IMG/VR virus record: IMGVR_UViG_3300047276_000032
Location: 1 to 20,402 of that record
Direction: 5' to 3' (one strand)
Origin: a virus
DNA length: 20,402 nucleotides
Shown: positions 13,769-20,402 of the stretch, piece by piece
How the letters are laid out: every line of letters begins with the position of its first letter
How positions within the stretch are numbered: position 1 is the first letter of the stretch
The notes under the pieces: generated by a model
What the model was told of the DNA's origin: nothing
Seen by the model: only the letters and a program-made list of their open reading frames with translations
The model's database searches: none
Translations under genes and position numbers: made by a program

Positions 13769-13938
13769 TTCTTGGCCTTCTTCGCCGGTGCTTTGCTTGG
13801 CTTGCCTGCAGCCTTCGCAGCCTTGCGCGCGACGTTCAGCGCAACGGCCACGGCTTGCTTCTGCGGCATGCCGGATTTCATTTCCTTGGCAATGTTCTTG
13901 CCGATGGACTTGCTCGAATAACCTTTGGTCAGTGGCAT
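13765..13938 (-). CDS. Small Lys/Ala-rich phage protein, 57 aa
   Basis: The peptide begins MPLTKGYSSKSIGKNIAKEM, continues KSGMPQKQAVAVALNVARK and ends in a Lys/Ala/Pro tail (APAKKAKK). The MPLxKGxSxKxIxKNI...GxPQKQAVAIAL pattern is, as I recall, a widespread small family of unknown function in phages (DUF6496-like; name not verified). The tail resembles histone H1-type basic tails, so DNA binding is plausible but unproven. ATG at 13938 has AAGGAG 6 bases upstream, and its TGA overlaps the next ATG (ATGA at 13765-13768). It follows the coat gene after a strong hairpin (13955-13978). Confidence 0.85.
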   Translation of the reverse strand: MPLTKGYSSKSIGKNIAKEMKSGMPQKQAVAVALNVARKAAKAAGKPSKAPAKKAKK

Positions 13939-13954
13939 GGTGTTCTCCTTAAGG

Positions 13955-13978
13955 ATGGAGGGACCGAAGTCCCTCCAT
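13955..13978 (-). terminator. Strong UUCG hairpin directly after the coat gene
   Basis: On the minus strand, ATGGAGGGAC pairs perfectly with GTCCCTCCAT around TTCG, giving a 10-bp stem with the extra-stable C(UUCG)G loop. It lies 13 bases after the coat stop and 16 bases before the next ATG. What follows is CCTTAAGGAG (the next ribosome site), not a T run. It is therefore more likely an mRNA-stabilising or processing hairpin, or a partial attenuator, than a full terminator. Confidence 0.7.
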
Positions 13979-13991
13979 TGTCCTACTCAGC

Positions 13992-15275
13992 TTACTGGTT
14001 GAACAGCAGGATGCCGGACATCTCAGGCTGCTTGTTCACCACGCCGAACAGCGTGTCGAGACGGTACTTGATCGTCATCGAGTCGATGTCGTAGAACTTC
14101 TGCATCACCACTTCGATGCCCTGATCGGTGGTGGCGCGCATCACTGCGGTGCCAGCATCGGACGGGACAGCGTAGCGGCCGGGCAGGAGTTCCAGAGCAT
14201 CACGCTGCCAGAACACGTTGACGGCTGCGGTGTTGACGTTGAGCCAGGTCAACGGAGCAGCAGCAGCAGGCGTCACGATGCAGTTCTGGTACTGCAGTTC
14301 AGCGTCGGAACCACCCTGGGCCGAGATGATCGGCGGGGTGATAACCATGTCGGTGCCGTTGGTCACGCTCACCACGCGGAAGGTCTTGGGCTGGCCAGTA
14401 CCCTGCTTGGTGATGTGGTGCACAGCTTCCACGCCGCTGATCGTGAACGCATCGCCAGCCACAACACCGACCGTGTTGTCCACGGTGATGGTCTGGAAGC
14501 GGTTGTCCACGTTCTGGGTCTCACCAGACAGCGCGGTCGAGGTGGCAGCCGGGACGTAGTAGTTGTTGGCAGCAGCCTGGGTGTCAATCAGGGTTGCGCC
14601 ACCAGCAGCACCAGTCAGACGGTTGGCGTAGTCGAACTTGAAGGTCTCGAAACCAGCCACCATGCCGACGAACGAACGCTCGAAGGCGGTGTTGGACTTG
14701 TTGCCACCGAACGAACGGGTAGCAGCAGCCGCAGCGCCAGCGATGTTGCCAGCCAGACCGTTGTAGTCACGGCTGGACAGGGCCAGGTAGCGGTCGTAGT
14801 CAGCCACGCCCTGCTCGTTCATGATCGAGTCGCACAGGGCAACGTCGTCATAGGTACCGGCAGCAGCACCAATGTCCACCACCAGCGAGCCGAGGTTCGC
14901 AGCAGCGTTCATGATCGCCAGGTTGATGTCGCTGGCCAGCTTCTGCTTGGCAGCTTCGCCCAGACGGCCTTCTTGCAGTGCATCGCGCAGGTCGAGCGTG
15001 GTCATGGTCCAGGGCACCGTGCGGCTGAAGCCGATGGTGGCAGGAACAGACAACTGCGTCATGTCCTGGTAGCCGCCGATGGCAACGCCAGGAGTGGACG
15101 AGATCGACTGAGCGATGTAGGGCATCGGACGCCAGATGACGTCGTTGGTACGAGCCATCATCGTCTGGTCAGTGTTGTAGATGCCCACGTTGCGCGAGAG
15201 CACCAGTGCGTCGTGGAAGCCTTCGAGCAGGTCTTCAAACGCGACGCGTTCTTCTTTGGAAAATGCGTTAGCCAT
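13992..15275 (-). CDS. Major capsid (coat) protein, P22 gp5-like, HK97 fold, 427 aa
   Basis: It forms the icosahedral shell on the scaffold. Length is close to P22 coat (430 aa). Near the N-terminus NDVIWRPMPYI at 44-54 corresponds to the P22 NTIWMPVEQ region. VDNRFQTITVDNTVGVVAGD at 256-275 matches P22 VDNRFATVTL and what follows it; with FRVVSVTNGTDMVITPPII at 299-317 it marks the insertion (I) domain that P22-type coats carry in the HK97 fold. NVFWQRDAL nearer the C-terminus matches P22 NVFWADDAI. AAGGA lies 7 bases before the ATG. The scaffold gene is 20 bases upstream; a UUCG hairpin follows the stop. Confidence 0.93.
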   Translation of the reverse strand: MANAFSKEERVAFEDLLEGFHDALVLSRNVGIYNTDQTMMARTNDVIWRPMPYIAQSISSTPGVAIGGYQDMTQLSVPATIGFSRTVPWTMTTLDLRDALQEGRLGEAAKQKLASDINLAIMNAAANLGSLVVDIGAAAGTYDDVALCDSIMNEQGVADYDRYLALSSRDYNGLAGNIAGAAAAATRSFGGNKSNTAFERSFVGMVAGFETFKFDYANRLTGAAGGATLIDTQAAANNYYVPAATSTALSGETQNVDNRFQTITVDNTVGVVAGDAFTISGVEAVHHITKQGTGQPKTFRVVSVTNGTDMVITPPIISAQGGSDAELQYQNCIVTPAAAAPLTWLNVNTAAVNVFWQRDALELLPGRYAVPSDAGTAVMRATTDQGIEVVMQKFYDIDSMTIKYRLDTLFGVVNKQPEMSGILLFNQ

Positions 15276-15295
15276 GATTCATTCCTTTCAGGGTT

Positions 15296-16195
15296 TTAGG
15301 CTTTCGCTGCTTGCTTCTGCCGTTTGTACTGGAGCACCTTGGTGTAGTTGCCAGTCTTCTCAGCTTCGGCTCGCAGCCGTTCAAGGGTTGAGTCCACTGC
15401 GCCAGACACTCGACCAGTTCCCTGGATTGTGCGCTCAGGCAGTGGGGCTGCCTTACGGTTCGTCACCTTCAATTCTTTCTCCAGTTTCGCTACCGCAAAG
15501 GCAAACTTTACGGGGTCTTTGATGCTCGAGATTTCCTTGGCCTTCTTCGGATTCTTGCCGAGTGCGTAAATCACGAGAGCCGGGTTGTCCGCGCCTTGCA
15601 CCACGATGCCTTGCTGCGTGACGTCAAGAACTTCCTGGGCCACGGCCTCAGCGTCCTCAAAGTCGCGCACCTTCAACTCGGCTCGCGCCTTGCCGTAGAA
15701 TTCAAGCCTCGCCTGCCAAGCATCCTGCTGGGCCTTCTCGGCCTGGCGTTGCTGCTCGACTTGCTGATCGGCCACGCGCTTGCGCTCGTACCAATCGGCC
15801 AGTGCTGCTTCGAACTTCTCCGTGTCGTAGTCATGGTCCTCCAGCTTGGGCTTCGCTCCCAGCGCGACCGGCTTGGTCTCAGTCGCTGCCGCAGCATTCA
15901 GCTTGGCTTCGAGTTCCTTGATTCGACGTGCTTTCTCTCTGTCTGCCTTACGCAACTCACGAACCCACTCAGGCGCACGAGTCGTCTCTTCGGGAGGTGG
16001 CGCTTCCTCACCAATGGACACCACGACCTCGTCGTCCTCATCCTTGGTCTGCTCGCCGTCCGATTCGCCGTCGTCCTGGTCGGTGATGGATTGGTCATCA
16101 TCACCCACTTGCTCAGTCTGACGCTCATCGTCCTCGACGACCTCGATGTCTTCGACTTCGATCTGATCTCCTGCTTCTGCCGTTTTTCTCATCAT
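15296..16195 (-). CDS. Scaffolding protein, P22 gp8-like by position and composition, 299 aa
   Basis: It directs coat assembly inside the procapsid and leaves before packaging. The charge layout is typical: residues 1-65 are strongly acidic (many Asp/Glu, for example EVVEDDERQTEQ), the centre (about 75-190) is helical and rich in Lys, Arg, Gln and Ala, and the C-terminus is basic (YTKVLQYKRQKQAAKA), as expected for a helix-turn-helix that binds coat. Length is near P22 gp8 (303 aa as I recall). It lies between portal and coat, as in P22. Two adjacent ATGs (16195 and 16192) are possible starts; the ribosome site is weak (GGGG). Identity is inferred from position and composition, not from motifs. 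Confidence 0.8.
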   Translation of the reverse strand: MMRKTAEAGDQIEVEDIEVVEDDERQTEQVGDDDQSITDQDDGESDGEQTKDEDDEVVVSIGEEAPPPEETTRAPEWVRELRKADREKARRIKELEAKLNAAAATETKPVALGAKPKLEDHDYDTEKFEAALADWYERKRVADQQVEQQRQAEKAQQDAWQARLEFYGKARAELKVRDFEDAEAVAQEVLDVTQQGIVVQGADNPALVIYALGKNPKKAKEISSIKDPVKFAFAVAKLEKELKVTNRKAAPLPERTIQGTGRVSGAVDSTLERLRAEAEKTGNYTKVLQYKRQKQAAKA

Positions 16196-16245
16196 CTACC
16201 CCATCAAACTCACCCACTGAAGCGGCTGGGTGGATACCGCATAAA

Positions 16246-18312
16246 TCACATCGGTTCCGGGCCAGTGGCAGGCTGCGCCTGATCCACCACCACGCCACCA
16301 ATCTCACGCGCCAGGTTCAGCGCGTGGTCTTGAGAATCCATGTCGACCTTGGCCAGCGTCTCGACGGTGCGAGCGCGCGACAGTTCTGCATCGGCCACGG
16401 TCTTGACGGTGTCGGCACGCGCACGCGCCGCCTTGGCGATTGCTTCCTCGGCAGCAGCCTGCAGGAAGATGGCGTTCGGGTCTTGCTGGCCTTGCAGCAA
16501 CGCAGCCAGTTCCTCGGCCTCTTTCTCTGTCGGCTCGACGACGCCAAGGCGCACCAGCTTCTTGCGGAAGAAGTCGCGCACGTCGCTGATGCCTTCGCCT
16601 TCCATGTTCATCATGGCCATCGCCTGGAGCACCTGCTTGGTTTCCGGGTCGTCGCTGATCGCCAGCATGCCGGTCAGGGCACGGACGGTGGCCGCGCGCT
16701 TGCTGCTGGACGACGGGCCGACCTCGACGTTGACGTCGAACTTGGCGTCGGTCAGGTCGTTCTGCAGCACCACCTCTCCAGTCTCCTGGTCGATGGTCGG
16801 CTTCATCAGTTCGACCGACTCGACGTCGTTGTTGGCCGTGATGGCCTTCATCTTGCGCCGTTCCTCGGTGTAGATGTCCTTGGCCATCGACAGCCAGACC
16901 TCGCCGCAGCGCTTCATGCCCTTGGCAAAGTTGCTCATGTAAATGAAGGTCTGCATGTCCAGGCGCTGCTGGATCATCTCGACGGCCTTGCCGGAGATGT
17001 TGCTGACCATCTTGTCGGCCTGCTGGGGGCTGCCCAGAATGTCCTGCATGTCCTGCTCGGTCACCTGCAGCAGGGCAGCCATCGCCGGAGGGATGGCCGG
17101 GCTGCGCGTGTAGGCCACCGGGCCGCTGACGGCCTGGTTGCCGTTCTGGTCGGTGATCGGGTTGATCAGCAGGTACGGGTAGTCCTTGAGGTTGTCCTCT
17201 GCCCACATGACCTGGTGGCCAGCCACCTGCTCAGGCGTGAGGATGGGCTTCTCGACGGAAGACAGCGCACTGATCTCGCCCAGCTTGGACAGTTGCATGT
17301 TCTTCAGGCGCTGCGCATCCTTGGCCAGGCGCACGTGGCCCATGCAGCGCTCGACGTTGTCCACGAACCAGCGCTTGCCGTAGACCGGCACGATGGGGAT
17401 GCACTTGCCAGCGATGTAGCCAGCGTCCTCCAGAATCTTGCCGCCAGACATGATGTACTTGTGCACGCGCCGAGTCTTGAACTTCTTGCGCCGAACCTCG
17501 ACCGTGCCAACGGCCTCCAGCGTTTCCTCCAGGGTCTCGTCCTTGTCGAAGTCGGCCTGGGTGTAGCGTTCTTCCTCGCCAGCGATGGTGCGGAAGATGC
17601 GGACCGTCTCGGCCTTTTCCTCGACGCGGTAGTACTCGGCCACATAGACCACATCAGGCGTGCACCAGTCGAACTCGTACTGGTGGACGATCTTGGGCCA
17701 GCTTGTCGGGTCGTCGCCCCACGTGTCCTTGTAGGCCTCGCGGGTCATGGCCGTGATCACGAAGCAGCGCTTGGCGTCGGCCTTGTCCTGGCGCTTGGCC
17801 TCCAGGTCAAAGAACACGGACGAGTCCGCGTCGAAAATCGGCTCGATGCGGATGCGCTGCTTGTCGTTGTCTGGGTCTTCCTCGTCCTCGTAGACGGTGC
17901 GCAGACGCCAGGCACCGAAGCCACCGCCGACTGCTTCCTCGAAGGCGTTGTCGTAGGCCTCGTCGGCCACGCTGTCCTGCTCGTCCGCGCGGTACAAGCC
18001 ATCGCAGGTGTCGGCCAGGTCGTCGCGTTCCTCGCCGTCCTTGCTGGTGAAGTCAACGGTGATCCGGTTGTTGCGGTACTCGTTGATGATGCGGATGACG
18101 GCCAGGTGAACCTTGTTCACCTCGAACTTGGGCTTGTTGGCGTACTGGTCCCAGAGTGGGCCTTCCCACTGGCTGCCTGCCAGGCTGTAGAAACGACGGT
18201 CTTGCAAGCACTGCAGGCGCTCGTCGCGCAGCGCAGTCTGGATGTTGTCGAACTCAGCCAGCGCTTCCGCGTGCAGATTGGCAAGCTGCTGATCTCTGGA
18301 AATTCTGGCCAT
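16246..18312 (-). CDS. Portal protein, P22 gp1-like, 688 aa
   Basis: It forms the dodecameric DNA entry and exit ring at one head vertex and the docking site for terminase and gp4. Alignable blocks with P22 portal include an early GPLWDQY segment, VGGGFGAWRLRTVYEDEED (P22 VGAWRLVTDYED), RIRIEPIFDADSSVFFD (P22 RREPIHSACSHVIWD), CIPIVPVYGKRWFVD (P22 HIPIVPVFGEWGFVE) and HVRLAKDAQRLKNMQ (P22 VVRLTKDGQRLRNM). The C-terminal part (about 600-688) is an Ala/Glu/Arg-rich helix like the P22 barrel, but it is shorter, since P22 portal has 725 residues as I recall. AGGA lies 6 bases before the ATG. It starts 27 bases after the large terminase stop. Confidence 0.94.
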   Translation of the reverse strand: MARISRDQQLANLHAEALAEFDNIQTALRDERLQCLQDRRFYSLAGSQWEGPLWDQYANKPKFEVNKVHLAVIRIINEYRNNRITVDFTSKDGEERDDLADTCDGLYRADEQDSVADEAYDNAFEEAVGGGFGAWRLRTVYEDEEDPDNDKQRIRIEPIFDADSSVFFDLEAKRQDKADAKRCFVITAMTREAYKDTWGDDPTSWPKIVHQYEFDWCTPDVVYVAEYYRVEEKAETVRIFRTIAGEEERYTQADFDKDETLEETLEAVGTVEVRRKKFKTRRVHKYIMSGGKILEDAGYIAGKCIPIVPVYGKRWFVDNVERCMGHVRLAKDAQRLKNMQLSKLGEISALSSVEKPILTPEQVAGHQVMWAEDNLKDYPYLLINPITDQNGNQAVSGPVAYTRSPAIPPAMAALLQVTEQDMQDILGSPQQADKMVSNISGKAVEMIQQRLDMQTFIYMSNFAKGMKRCGEVWLSMAKDIYTEERRKMKAITANNDVESVELMKPTIDQETGEVVLQNDLTDAKFDVNVEVGPSSSSKRAATVRALTGMLAISDDPETKQVLQAMAMMNMEGEGISDVRDFFRKKLVRLGVVEPTEKEAEELAALLQGQQDPNAIFLQAAAEEAIAKAARARADTVKTVADAELSRARTVETLAKVDMDSQDHALNLAREIGGVVVDQAQPATGPEPM

Positions 18313-18339
18313 GGGCGGTCCTCACTTTGCAATATTGTC

Positions 18340-19806
18340 TCACCATTTGTGCATGACTGGCAATGGTGTGAAGTTGTGGGACTTGACCGCAGGCAGACGC
18401 TGCACCAGGTTGATGGCGTCGAACATGGGGTCAAGTTGGTCGTCGTGCGCGCCAGCCGGGAAGCTGGCCACCTCGGCCAGAAAGTCTGACAGCCAAGGCG
18501 CGTCCTCGGGCAGGGCCACGTTTCCGGACTCGATGAACGGGGCTGCATCGTAGCCACGGCTGATCTTGTCCTTGCTGCGCTGCACCGGCACCACCGGGAT
18601 GCCCTCGCGCCGCAGGGTCTGGATCAGGCCGGTGCCCGAGACCTTGTCCTCGACGTACATGCCGCGCAGCGCAGCCTTCTGGCACAGCGGCCGCTGATCG
18701 CCCAGGTGCTTCATCCAGAATGCGCGCGCCTGCACCAGCAACTCGGGAGCCTCCCACTTGCCGCGCACCTGGTCGAGCTTGATGGCCTTTCCGGTGCTAG
18801 ACCGTGCCCAGGCTTGCATGACCGACCAGTCGTTCTGCTCGGCCGTCTTCTGGGCCGTGTCCACCGTGATGAAGCGGAACTCCAACTGCGGCACGGCCTT
18901 CCAGTAGGTGAACCACTCGGTGTTGATGATGCCGCCGCCGCGCGGGGCTGGCCGCTGCTGCAGTTGCCCGGCCGCGCCGTAGGTGCCCAGAGTCTTTTCC
19001 AACTCGGCCACCTGTTCCTCGCCAAAGCGCTCGGGGAACATCAACTCGCCTTCCTCGGTCCGTGGATCGGACCAGCCGATGGCCGTAGTGCTGCGCCGCT
19101 CCGGCTCGAAGCGCATGGGGATGCAAAGGTGGACGTAGGGCAGCCCCATCTCCAGGATGACGCCGGAGATGTCTTTCTCGTTCAGGCGCTGCATGATCAC
19201 CACGATGGCCGACTTGTCAGAGTTGATCCGGGTCGGCAGCGTCTCGGTGAAGGCAATGCGCGCGGCCTCCAGCTTGGCTTGGCTGTTGGCGTTGTCCGCG
19301 CTGATCGGGTCGTCCAGGATGACGCGGTCGCCGCGCACGCCGGTCATTGAGGTGAAGGCGCGTGCCTGGCGAACGCCCTTCTTCGTGTTGCCAAACTCTC
19401 GCTTGCCGTCCAGGTCGGCCAGCAGTTCGATGGGCCAGAGCCGCTGGTACCAGTCGGACTTGATCAGGTCGCGGCAGCGCCTGCTGTCTCGGATTGCAAG
19501 TTGCTCCTCGTGGGCCGTGCCGACGAAGCGCATCTCAGGCAGGCCGCGCGGTCCCCACTCCCAGGCTGGCCAGATGACGCCGGTCAGAAGCGACTTCATC
19601 GATCCGGGTGGCACGTTCATCAGCAGCCTGGTGATCTCGCCCTTGGTCACGGCCTCCAGGTGCAGGCAGATGGCGTCCAGCGCCCAGCCCCACTTCAGTT
19701 CGGTCGCGGGTTCAAGGACATGCCATGCCTGTTTTGCGAAGTTGCCAAGGGAACGGGTGCAGTACTCACGCTCGATGGCAATCAGGTCGGCATCAGTCAG
19801 TTGCAT
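18340..19806 (-). CDS. Terminase large subunit (ATPase and nuclease), 488 aa
   Basis: It drives DNA into the procapsid with ATP and cuts the concatemer. Walker A-like PPGSMKS is at 66-72 and Walker B VILDDP at 162-167, with VVIMQRLNEKD (202-212) as the coupling-motif region typical of this family. The C-terminal RNase-H-like nuclease shows VDTAQKTAEQNDWSV at 315-329 (Asp316), VEDKVSGTGL at 385-394 (Asp386) and AGAHDDQLDP at 451-460 (Asp455/456), which supply the metal ligands. Length is typical. The gene overlaps the small terminase by 14 bases and lacks a clear ribosome site, so coupling is likely. It seems complete and active. Confidence 0.95.
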   Translation of the reverse strand: MQLTDADLIAIEREYCTRSLGNFAKQAWHVLEPATELKWGWALDAICLHLEAVTKGEITRLLMNVPPGSMKSLLTGVIWPAWEWGPRGLPEMRFVGTAHEEQLAIRDSRRCRDLIKSDWYQRLWPIELLADLDGKREFGNTKKGVRQARAFTSMTGVRGDRVILDDPISADNANSQAKLEAARIAFTETLPTRINSDKSAIVVIMQRLNEKDISGVILEMGLPYVHLCIPMRFEPERRSTTAIGWSDPRTEEGELMFPERFGEEQVAELEKTLGTYGAAGQLQQRPAPRGGGIINTEWFTYWKAVPQLEFRFITVDTAQKTAEQNDWSVMQAWARSSTGKAIKLDQVRGKWEAPELLVQARAFWMKHLGDQRPLCQKAALRGMYVEDKVSGTGLIQTLRREGIPVVPVQRSKDKISRGYDAAPFIESGNVALPEDAPWLSDFLAEVASFPAGAHDDQLDPMFDAINLVQRLPAVKSHNFTPLPVMHKW

Positions 19807-20272
19807 GCTTGGCCGCCAAAATCTCAGCCAAAGCAGCGTCCGACAGCTTGCTCACGTCCAAGGCTGGCTTCGGGGTCATGCTGCCATCCGGCGAGGTGTG
19901 CTCCAGGCGGTGCGTTTCTGCCCATCGCATCTGGGTCTTTGTCCACCAGATCATGGCGGTGGTGTCGCCAGACATGACCTTCTGGAACAGGGTTTTCCCT
20001 ACCTGTGCATTGGCCTTGGCCTTGCCCGAGATCAGTTCCTGGGCAAAGTGCTTGCGCAGGGTGTCGGTGTCGATGCCGTCGCGCACCAGGACAGCGATCT
20101 GCTCGATCGGCAGGCCGTAGCCGGACATGGCCTCGACCTGCTTGCGCTCGTGATCGGTCGGCTCGAAAGCTGGTCGGCCAGCGTTTTCACGTGCTCCGCC
20201 GTTGTTTTTCCGACCGTCAGGCTTTTTTGTAACCGATTTTTCAATTGTGGGTTTCTGTGGTTTCGTTGCCAT
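19793..20272 (-). CDS. Terminase small subunit (DNA recognition), 159 aa
   Basis: It recognises the packaging start site and loads the large subunit. I chose ATG at 20272 because GGAGGT lies 5 bases upstream; the frame stays open to 20365, but the extra 31 residues lack support. Residues 1-35 are basic, with an AT-hook-like GGARENAGRP at 25-34. Residues about 40-85 (DHERKQVEAMSGYGLPIEQI, then AVLVRDGIDTDTLRKHFAQE) look like a helix-turn-helix, followed by a helical oligomerisation segment (KANAQVGKTLFQKVMSGDTT, then AMIWWTKTQ). It precedes and overlaps the large subunit, which supports the call. The AAAAAAG within the codons for TKK at 15-17 is a slippery heptamer, but the shifted frame stops at once. 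Confidence 0.87.
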   Translation of the reverse strand: MATKPQKPTIEKSVTKKPDGRKNNGGARENAGRPAFEPTDHERKQVEAMSGYGLPIEQIAVLVRDGIDTDTLRKHFAQELISGKAKANAQVGKTLFQKVMSGDTTAMIWWTKTQMRWAETHRLEHTSPDGSMTPKPALDVSKLSDAALAEILAAKHATD

Positions 20273-20376
20273 TTTTAACCTCCGCGAAAGGTTTTCCAGT
20301 TTCTGCGTGTGTTGCCTGCTTGCCGCTGAACTCATATCAACGTGACCTGACGCAGCAAAAGCCACATTACGAGCAC

Positions 20377-20402
20377 AGAGTTTTAATTGCTCTGAAAACT
20401 CT
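20377..20402. repeat. 8-bp inverted repeat upstream of the late operon, at window edge
   Basis: AGAGTTTT (20377-20384) and AAAACTCT (20395-20402) are perfect inverted arms around a 10-base AT-rich centre. A competing shorter pairing (CTCTG with CAGAG) overlaps them. It lies about 105 bases upstream of the small terminase start. It could be an operator, an attenuator or the end of an upstream gene; the window ends exactly at the outer arm, so the full extent is unknown. Confidence 0.4.

Noticed and set aside
16324-18489. Long plus-strand open frame (721 codons) opposite the portal gene
   Set aside because: It lies antisense to a clearly recognisable portal. Long antisense frames are common where the true gene has G/C-rich third positions; the product is Leu/Val/His/Asp-rich without family features and no suitable ribosome site was noted.
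20222-20228. A_AAA_AAG slippery heptamer in the small terminase gene
   Set aside because: It is correctly phased, but the -1 frame reads one alanine codon and then TGA, so it would only yield a peptide of under 20 residues. It also shows that such heptamers can arise by chance.
20310-20365. N-terminal extension of the small terminase to 20365, and a weak TTGCTG/TATGAG promoter-like pair in the same stretch
   Set aside because: The strong GGAGGT site fixes the start at 20272. The promoter-like pair matches only 3 of 6 at the -35, too weak to report.
1-20402. CRISPR arrays, tRNAs, rRNA, insertion sequences, diversity-generating retroelement parts
   Set aside because: I saw no spaced repeat arrays, no tRNA cloverleaf, no transposase or reverse transcriptase and no template/variable repeat pair on either strand.

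Overview
The window is a late-gene region of a P22-like (short-tailed, podovirus-morphology) bacteriophage or prophage. The proteins with family resemblance to P22 are the portal, the coat protein (with an insertion-domain-like block), the gp4 and gp10 tail-plug proteins, and a tailspike with a P22-type head-binding domain. They occur in the P22 order: terminase, portal, scaffold, coat, gp4, gp10, three ejection-type proteins, tailspike. High G+C in most genes suggests a proteobacterial host, perhaps a Burkholderiales or Pseudomonas relative, but nothing in the window identifies the host. No integrase, repressor, tRNA or replication gene is visible, so whether this is a free phage or a prophage stays open.

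Layout. Positions 1-528 hold plus-strand genes: the 3' end of one gene and two overlapping small genes. A hairpin followed by a run of five Ts on the minus strand (528-551) separates them from a convergent minus-strand late operon covering about 576-20272. In transcription order (right to left) this operon holds: packaging (small and large terminase, portal; 20272-16246); head assembly (scaffold, coat; 16195-13992); two small genes of unknown role; gp4; an unknown beta-rich protein; gp10; a probable fibre or needle-like protein; four small genes (a 111-aa protein, a cysteine-rich protein, a cupin-like protein, then the first ejection protein); two more ejection-type proteins; a 36-aa ORF; the tailspike; a 28-aa ORF; and a lysis cassette (two-helix membrane protein, coiled-coil/TM protein, GH108 endolysin, three-TM holin).

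Genes are tightly packed, many with ATGA, TGATG or TAATG overlaps, which suggests one long late transcript with translational coupling. The terminase fills the head through the portal; scaffold and coat build the shell; gp4, gp10 and the tailspike close and decorate the tail; the ejection proteins leave with the DNA; the lysis genes release progeny.

The most notable points not explained by standard annotation are: (1) a correctly phased A_AAA_AAA slippery heptamer at the end of the coiled-coil/TM lysis gene, where a -1 shift would fuse it in frame to the endolysin; (2) two tiny overlapping ORFs (36 and 28 codons) on either side of the tailspike gene; (3) a 10-bp hairpin with a C(UUCG)G loop directly after the coat gene; (4) a cysteine-rich putative metal-binding protein and a cupin-like protein inside the virion gene block; (5) a perfect 15-bp in-frame tandem duplication giving (RKVRV)x2.
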